This document shows positions 57,812 to 64,000 of a stretch of 64,000 nt of DNA, piece by piece; the first letter of the stretch is position 1, and every line of letters starts with the position of its first letter. The position numbers and the translations under genes were made by a program. Origin of the DNA: Guyanagaster necrorhizus (taxonomy: Eukaryota > Basidiomycota > Agaricomycetes > Agaricales > Physalacriaceae); contig NW_025064886.1 of NCBI RefSeq assembly GCF_019112545.1, positions 291,277 through 355,276 of the forward strand. The letters are read 5' to 3'. The notes below the pieces were generated by a model. That model was not told the DNA's origin. It did no database searches and was given only the letters and a program-made list of their open reading frames with translations.

Positions 57812-58714
57812 GCGAAGGCGCTACTGATAAGTTTCATCATAATATCTCAGACATCCATTTAACTTAACCAACCTCATAATTTCCCATATAAACACTCTAG
57901 CTGCACATAATACTTTTTCTTACCTGTAAGATCGAATTAATGAATAATGTCTCACTGAATTCCTCGCCTCGTTTAGCTTTGCAAATGCTACCGATTAATA
58001 TCTCCTGCTGGCCTGACCGTTATCCGGTCATCCCTTCCATGCTCTACATATTGCGGCCAAGGTGAGCAAAAGAGTAGTGAATCTGATGTTCGACTGTTGC
58101 CCTATTGTTTCAAGTTGGGTCAGTGGGAGGCACGATACAACGCGGTCTCTTCGCTCTGTACCACCGGTATTCTGCTCGCAGGCTTTTTCACTTTCTTCTA
58201 GTCGCTCCCTTTCCTCAATCATCTCGCTCTCCTTTTGATCCGTCCACCTGGTACTTTTAGTCTTTGAGTAGTGTCTGGTTTGATGCAGCAGTTACTTCCA
58301 CGCTGCTCACGCTTCAGGTCTCCCGAACACCTCAGCTCTCGGCTTCTCCTCTCCGCAAGTCTCGCTGACAGTATCTTCATACTGTCCATTTGTTGAAACT
58401 TCATCCCCAGTCCATGAGCAGAGGACCTGACCATGCTTTACATGCCGGTTTGACCCCCCCAACCCAAGAATTCACAGATTTCTTGACTCAGCACTGAGTA
58501 CTGAGCACTCACTCATTCATTCCGCATATCTCATCATTATCTCTTTGATTCTCACTTTCATTCCTGCAGCTTAACTTGACCATCCTGAAACCCACTTACA
58601 CTCATGGACCAATCCACCAATGTCACCTTCTGTGTACCCCGGCCATGTCTGGTCAAAGTCCTCACGTGGTCGTAGTCATTTCGAAGCCCAAGCAAGGGTA
58701 TATACTAGATAACT
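57812..58714. other. intergenic, nothing recognised
   Basis: Minus-strand frames at 58028-58434 are short and Arg/Glu-rich by composition only. No supported feature. Confidence 0.45.
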
Positions 58715-59181
58715 ATGTTCGACTTCGACTTGATCGATTTGGCTTCTCTGCGAATAACGTCACTTATCGGGCTTTTGGTGAGCATCCGCATTATAGGCAA
58801 GGTTGTGTCGTTTCCTGAGGCCAGCCTTTCCAAAGCTTATCACAGATACTTGACGCTGGCTAGATATCTCTTGCTGCCAGTGTCTCCTTCGGACATGAAC
58901 AAGTTTGCACAGGCCCTACTTACTGACAGGTATGTCGAACAGATTATATTTCACGAATTCTCTTTGAATTCTTTGTTACCAGATTATCAACCATACAGTC
59001 AGATACCTTGTTGCGTGACAGATTCGCGAGATGGCGCGTCCACGATCCTCTTTTCCTCAGGGACCTCCAAAACCCCTTTTTGCATGCCTACCTCATTTGT
59101 AAACGAAGGAAACAAAACCCTGAAAATCATTGGGCTCATCTCTTCATGAAACACGGAATTCACGAAAACTCTGAAGCTTAA
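58715..59181 (+). CDS. hypothetical protein, two exons
   Basis: ATG at 58715 (MFDFDLIDLASLRITSLIGL). Exon 1 runs to ALLTDR at about 58928. An intron of about 50 nt ends at 58980. Exon 2 continues LSTIQSDTLLRDRFARW, HDPLFLRDLQNPFLHAYLIC and ends HGIHENSEA at 59181. The join keeps the Arg codon and gives about 140 residues, with a hydrophobic N-terminal segment and a basic helical C-terminus. No family is recognised. Confidence 0.45.
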
Positions 59182-59957
59182 TGATGAGGTGCTTGAATAC
59201 AGCACGTTCACGTTCTCTAGTTTCCTTCGTAGACGGGAGAAAGATCGGCGGGTGTCCATGGCAGGAAATGCACCATTAAACCAGTGTGTGTCTGATCACT
59301 TTTCTTCACATATACTGGTGTGCTTGCGGTTTTTATTACATTGAGAATGACCAACCTTTCCTCGTTCTGGTGTATCGAAGGTGAGGACAGGTCATACTTT
59401 CGGTTCCACGCCTTTATCAGATCCGACGTCAGCGTTCCGGCTCCAGGAGGAACATTTCTTTACACCAAAGTGATTAGCGCGGCTTCAGCTTAGAGTAGAA
59501 GAAATTTGTACGGTGCAGGAAATAACTTGGAAGGCGCTGATAAGAGACTAGCGGCTGGGTGGCGATCGAAAGGGTGTGTGTCTGCTGAATACGAAAGAAT
59601 TGTGAAGGACGGTGTCAGGCCAAATAAAGGGCTAGTGTGGAGCCTCTGGAATTCAACGGACTTGCCTTCGCTGATTGAGCTGCTACAATGTCTTCTCCCT
59701 CAGCTCATGCTTTCAGACCACGTTTCTTGTTCCGTCAGTTTCATAAATAACTGTGTAGGTCTTGCATACGGTTTGTTATATCCGTTGTAAAGGTAATAGA
59801 TGTTGCGATTGGTGATGCACTGCACTATACATGACCGGAGTCCCGGACCGCACTGAGGTGCCAAATTAGCAATCCCCCTCTTCCCACTTAACCGAATATC
59901 CGTACTGTAACGAACGTGCTCGTCGAGCGTCTAGCAACAGTAATCATCTACTCGAAG
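59182..59957. other. intergenic, nothing firm
   Basis: A 94-codon frame at 59506-59790 lacks an ATG and known features. The rest is short frames. Confidence 0.4.
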
Positions 59958-61098
59958 ATGGTGACATATATTACATTCAGCTCTTCTTTCCTGACTCATT
60001 TTCATGTAGTACGCAGACATCGAAAGCCTTGTTTTGTCTGGAGAGCTCTTCAACGGAACCTCGCGTTCGTCATCACCTATTCGGACGCCATCGCCGTCCT
60101 CGGATAAAGGATGGCACGACGACGAGATCGATTCAAGTAATGCCACGGTGCCTCCAGAACCTCAGCAGGATTCAATTGGGATGGGTCCTGGTCGTACTGG
60201 CGTCAAGGGTGTCATCCGCGACTGCCACGAGGCCGAGACCCTTGAACGGCAACGGCAGGCCAAGGAGATGGCAGAGCTTAGGACTCGAATGGAGAAGAGC
60301 AGTCTTGGGGGAAAGTCGTACTTGGAAGAGGAAAGAGAAAAGGCAGACAGGGGTGATGAGAATGTGGATCCATTGGTGAGGAACGAACGCGAGCGAAGAG
60401 ATTTCTTTGGGATGGTAAGGCAGGGAAAGTTTGGACATTTGAGGGAAGTTGGTGTACGCACTTTTGTCCAGGCCGTCGAAAAGGAGGATAAAGCTGCCTG
60501 GGTCATCGTGCACCTCTACGAACCTGTAAGTGTCGCTCCATCATTTCCCGCTGATGCTGCTGAATACATCACATAGTCGTTGGACAGATGTTATTCTCTC
60601 GACGAGACTCTTTCTCGCCTGGCTCGATCACACCCAGACACTAAATTCTTGCGCTGTCGGGCGTCGGCCCTCGGTTTCGCTTCAAGTGGTTCAGCAGTGA
60701 CCAAGTCAACAACGCACCGGCCGTCTCGTTCAATTCGCGAGGATGATGACGACCCCTATAGTGACAAAGACGACGACCATGACGAAGACGATTATGACTC
60801 CGATGAACAGAATCATTATGCTGAAGAAGATGTTGACCTTGACATGCTCCCCACCATGCTGGTTTACCGAGATGGACAGCTCATTCACAACTGGGTACGG
60901 GTGGACTGGGAGGCAGGAGCGGCTGGCATCGATGAATTACTCGAGAAGTGAGTCGGACGAAAAGTCTGTATGCGTTCATATCATGACCTTCACAGGAATC
61001 GAATATTGCGCCCAGCTGAATCCTTTCTTGGGAGAGATAATTTTGGTCTTCCGAGTGATGATGAAGACGATGACCTTCTTTGGGACGAGGAGAGATGA
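59958..61098 (+). CDS. PLP1: phosducin-like protein (thioredoxin fold)
   Basis: A phosducin-family co-chaperone that helps CCT fold G-beta/gamma or similar clients in the cytosol. The best model places the ATG alone in exon 1 (59958-59960). Intron 59961-60009 (GTGACA...TGTAG) follows, then YADIESLVLSGELFNGTSRS, a typical phosducin start. GVKGVIRDCHEAETLERQRQ is the conserved helix. VRQGKFGHLREV and WVIVHLYEP open the thioredoxin domain. After an intron come DTKFLRCRA, an acidic insertion (about 60740-60830) and the domain end MLPTMLVYRDGQLIHNWVRV. A last intron leads to an acidic tail ending LLWDEER, stop 61096-61098. No CxxC pair is present, as expected for the family. Confidence 0.85.
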
Positions 61099-61278
61099 AA
61101 GTTCTGGTTTTCGAAAGGAATCTACTGTAGATATATCGAAGAGTCGGTAAGCACTTTATGCTTTACCTATTCGCAACTCGTTATCAAGCCGATATCAGAT
61201 CCCACTTATATCTTCCCGCTTTGTGTATCCTTAGTGGCATGCAGGTCGAGTGTATCATCGGTTCAGGGATCAAAAATC

Positions 61279-61979
61279 CTATTCTTTGCTTGTATCTTGG
61301 CTCCACGTCTTAAATTCTGTAGACGTATCATCGCGTGGTCCATCTAGTATGTTCTCATCAAGTGAAACCCCTGATTTCTCGGCTGCGTTGTGCAGATCCA
61401 TATTCATCTCTGCAGACTCGTTCAAATTGAACATGGCAGTTCGATGATAAAATTTAGGGCCATCTAAACCGTGCGCTACCTCCATTGTAGACGCGGCTCT
61501 CCTTGCTGTAGCTAAGACTAAATCTACAGCTCTTATGGCCACTTCATACAGGGAAAACAATTCAAGTACCATGCTACGACAGGTGACTATCTTTTTCTAG
61601 TCATTGGACCGATTGAGTTTGCATTGCATACTGATCTTTGAAAACAGACAAGTGCGCATCTAAGACGAAAAAAGAAGCCAATCCCACCCTGGACTCGGTT
61701 TCATGGGCTGTACTATGTATAACTCTGCTCACAGCCGAGGAAAAATCATCTCCGTCACTCCACATGAAACTGCCTTGCCAACCTTCTCCATGCGGAGCCG
61801 ACTTCTTCGATAGACTGGAGTTGGAGCCCGAAGTCAAAGTTGTGTCATCAAAACGTACACGGATTAACTCTCGACTCTGCGGCAAAGAAAGAAGTAAAAA
61901 TTGCGAGAACCCCACGAGCAGCCCTTATCGCCGATCAGCAAGGACACGATAGGTCTTGTACTCTCAACTCTACAATCAT
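61279..61979 (-). CDS. hypothetical protein, spliced, minus strand
   Basis: The proposed start at 61979 gives MIVELR, spliced to SRELIRVRFDDTTLTSGSNS, HGEGWQGSFMWSDGDDFSSA and SRVGLASFFVLDAHLSVFKD. A second intron near 61620-61580 joins to MVLELFSLYEVAIRAVDLVL and ARRAASTMEVAHGLDGPKFY, then a tail ending at 61279. The joins make one continuous protein of about 200 residues, acidic and mostly helical, with no recognised family. The start overlaps the start of the frameshifted BTB gene on the other strand, so one of the two N-termini is probably wrong. Confidence 0.45.
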
Positions 61980-62742
61980 GACAATCGCGTCCGCGCCCTT
62001 CGATGTTGTCGAAGACGCCGGTGTCATCCTTCGATCTTCCGATAATGTTGAATTTTTTGTCTTGAAAAGCCTTTCTCTCTTTTGCTTCTTCTTTCTTCAG
62101 GAACCTATTCTCAGATGGCAATCCAGAAGAAATGAAGGAGGGTCTACCTGTCGCTCCGGTACCAGAAACAGGCAAAAATATTCGAACACCTTCTCTTCTA
62201 CTATCCAGGCGAGGCTCCGTCACTCGAAAATATTGACGAGGTCATAGAACTCTACGATGCTGCTTCCAAGTACTGCATGAACAGTGTTGGGAAACGCATG
62301 CAGACCTCCCTCCTGAAATCACCGCTCATTCGTCAGGAGCCTGTGCGTCTCTTCGCCATCGCTGTTCATTATGATTGGCGAGAAGTATGTGAAGCAGCCG
62401 CTAAGAACACCCTTTTCCATCCCGCCAACGACCATCCAGCCATCGACGAGCTCAGGCTGATAAGAGGTCTTGATTATCAGCGCTTCCTGGATTACCATAA
62501 AAATGTGACGCTGTTGCTGAAGCCGTGGTGTAGAGCGCGTCTTCCTCGAGGCGCAACATGTGTTGGAAAGGAATACCTGAGCCCTCGTCTTCCTGGTGGT
62601 GCGCCAGCGGGCTGTGCTGCTCAGATGCGCGCTCCAGCGTCACGTGCATCTGTGGTTGATGCGGTACTTTGAGGATGTACCAAATAGGCTGAAGGAAAGT
62701 CCCAGAAGACCGTGGCGGATGATGATATTGTGAATAGATTGC
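61978..62742 (+). pseudogene. BTB/POZ domain gene with several frameshifts
   Basis: A basidiomycete-type BTB protein, normally an adaptor or dimerisation module. The first frame gives MTIASAPFDVVEDAGVILRS and NVEFFVLKS. At about 62065 the match moves one frame, to LSFASSFFRNLFSDGNPEEM and EGLPVAPVPETGKNI. At about 62184 it moves again, to EHLLFYYPGEAPSLENIDEV and the long stretch LYDAASKYCMNS to FLDYHKN. At about 62502 a third shift leads to CDAVAEAVV and a stop. A C-terminal piece (LWLMRYFEDVPNRLKES) appears later in yet another frame. No intron signals explain these shifts. It is decayed, unless the assembly has several single-base errors here. Confidence 0.65.
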
Positions 62743-63189
62743 TTAATATTTATTGCGCACCGTGTAAAGCGACAATGGTCACGGAAATGCGTATCGTCAC
62801 GAATCGGCTGTGTTTCACAGGTACATTTGAGCACTTCTTAGGCTGGGCCTGCTTATCGTTTTACGCAGGTCACACTTGAACTTAGAGCTTAGCCCTCACA
62901 TTGAAGCGGTATGACGCACACGGATTAAGTTGGTCCTAGTCAGTGTCGAGCCGATCACATAGTTAAATTTATAATGCACCATTTCCAGGCGACGCGCACA
63001 ACGATTAAGCGTCGTAAGAGCTTTGCGCAACAAGCTACTGAAGACCTGACACTCATCGGTGTCTAAGCATCAGTTTCGGCACAAACCTAAAATGATGGTG
63101 TTTTAATAGCCCTCAGTAATAACAGTTTGGTTGCCTTGAACCCTGACGCGTGACGCCTGATCATTGCTCAAGCTGTAGAGATGTGACTA
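62743..63189. other. intergenic, nothing recognised
   Basis: No open frame or repeat of note. Confidence 0.5.
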
Positions 63190-63966
63190 CCATGTCTATA
63201 AAATTTCCAGTATCATATCCTCTTCCACCGTCTGCACTCTCCCTTTCAACTCTAATCCAGACATTGATGATATACTAGGAATCCGCGCTGCGACCTGGTA
63301 TCTACAGCTTTTCGTAGGTATAACTACCTTCGCTGTCTCTCCACGTAGCGCTATCGATTCGTGGTGGGCTGCTATAGTAACCTCTCTTGGGCTGCAAACA
63401 GTTGTAATTGTGGATTATAAACAGCTGTAGCTTGTCGCTGTATCATGTGCTCATCATACTTGGCTTGCCTTTCCCGTTTTCATCATGTCTCTTCTATGGG
63501 TTCTTGTCATGGGGAGAGCGAATCTCTCATGGAAATTAAACTGGGTGCAAATGGTATATGCCGCATGTGTTACTTTCCACACTCTTATTACTTACCGCTC
63601 ATAATAGTTCGCCCAACATCAACCTGTGGATATGTATCACTGTGCCCTCTTTTGGCAATGATCAGGTTAAGTTCACGCTATTCACCCTTTCGAGACCGAC
63701 GGGATGGGTGCGTCACTTGGTCCTTTACATACATGTGTATCATCTGTTTTTCGTCGCGAACGTTCGTTGATCCTTGTCTACAAGATTGGCGTGTGAGCAT
63801 AAGGGCTTGTCGTCCCATCTACTATTGGAGTAGTGTTTTTGTTTCTTCGCTTCGTCGCCCGCTTCCGCCTGTCCCTACGCGCCTGGTTGGACACTCGTTC
63901 GATACCCAGATTCACCCAAAAGCCTTCCCTCAGCCTTCGCGCTGGTGCTCAGTCTATGCATGGTGA
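63190..63966 (+). CDS. multi-pass membrane protein, Agaricomycete type, at right edge
   Basis: Fragments in order suggest a polytopic membrane protein of a family common in mushroom genomes: CTLPFNSNPDIDDILGIRAA with TWYLQLF (about 63226-63315). Then, after a GTATAA donor, come a segment with a hydrophobic helix (WWAAIVTSLGLQT), SLSLYHVLIILGLPFP (about 63430-63475), a further helix region, and FTLFTLSRPTGWVRHLVLYI (about 63676-63735). The blocks lie in different frames and not every junction has a clear splice pair. The gene may be intact with many introns, or partly decayed. The end is uncertain. Confidence 0.4.
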
Positions 63967-64000
63967 AGCTAATAATATTTTCCAACACAGACATCGTGGA

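Overview
The window reads as a nuclear contig from a basidiomycete, most likely an Agaricomycete. Nearly every gene must be assembled from exons separated by introns of about 45-65 nt. Several families are typical of mushroom-forming fungi: degenerate kinase-like proteins, a DUF6699-type domain, a BTB protein, many-exon integral membrane proteins, a Zn2Cys6 regulator with a fungal middle-homology region, and a GMC oxidoreductase. No bacterial features, rRNA, tRNA, CRISPR array or intact transposon were found.

Layout. 0-5 kb: a GMC oxidoreductase running off the left edge (-), a many-exon membrane protein (+) and a kinase-like gene (-). 6-8.5 kb: a secreted GH27 alpha-galactosidase (+). 8.6-18.5 kb: two TUP1-type WD40 co-repressor paralogues, head to head, enclosing GPI8 (GPI transamidase, -) and a SAP30BP/HCNGP gene (+). 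19-22.3 kb: a second kinase-like gene and a DUF6699-type gene, then an SDR remnant. 23-27 kb: a Sos7-like kinetochore gene (-) divergent from a large coiled-coil gene (+). 29-36.6 kb: an unrecognised regulator-like protein, a cytochrome b561-type protein, a kinesin with a TPR-like tail, and a divergent organellar-type asparaginyl-tRNA synthetase. 37.7-41.5 kb: SmD1, RNA polymerase subunit RPB12, and a two-domain dimeric alpha/beta barrel protein. 42-44.4 kb: two adjacent decayed genes (ferric reductase, GH25 lysozyme). 44.8-53.6 kb: an enolase-superfamily L-fuconate dehydratase-like gene, SEC24 and RNA polymerase I/III subunit AC19. 54-64 kb: small unknown genes, the Zn2Cys6 regulator, a phosducin-like protein, a frameshifted BTB gene and a membrane protein at the right edge.

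Most intact genes are housekeeping functions with no shared pathway (GPI anchoring, COPII budding, splicing, transcription, kinetochore and spindle, tRNA charging). They are interrupted by accessory or decaying genes. I found no convincing undescribed multi-gene system. The most notable features are the TUP1 pair, a set of microexons (8-20 nt, plus one exon that is only the start codon), and four introns with GC-AG termini. Exon joins were made by eye from splice signals and family conservation, so single boundaries may be off by a few bases.
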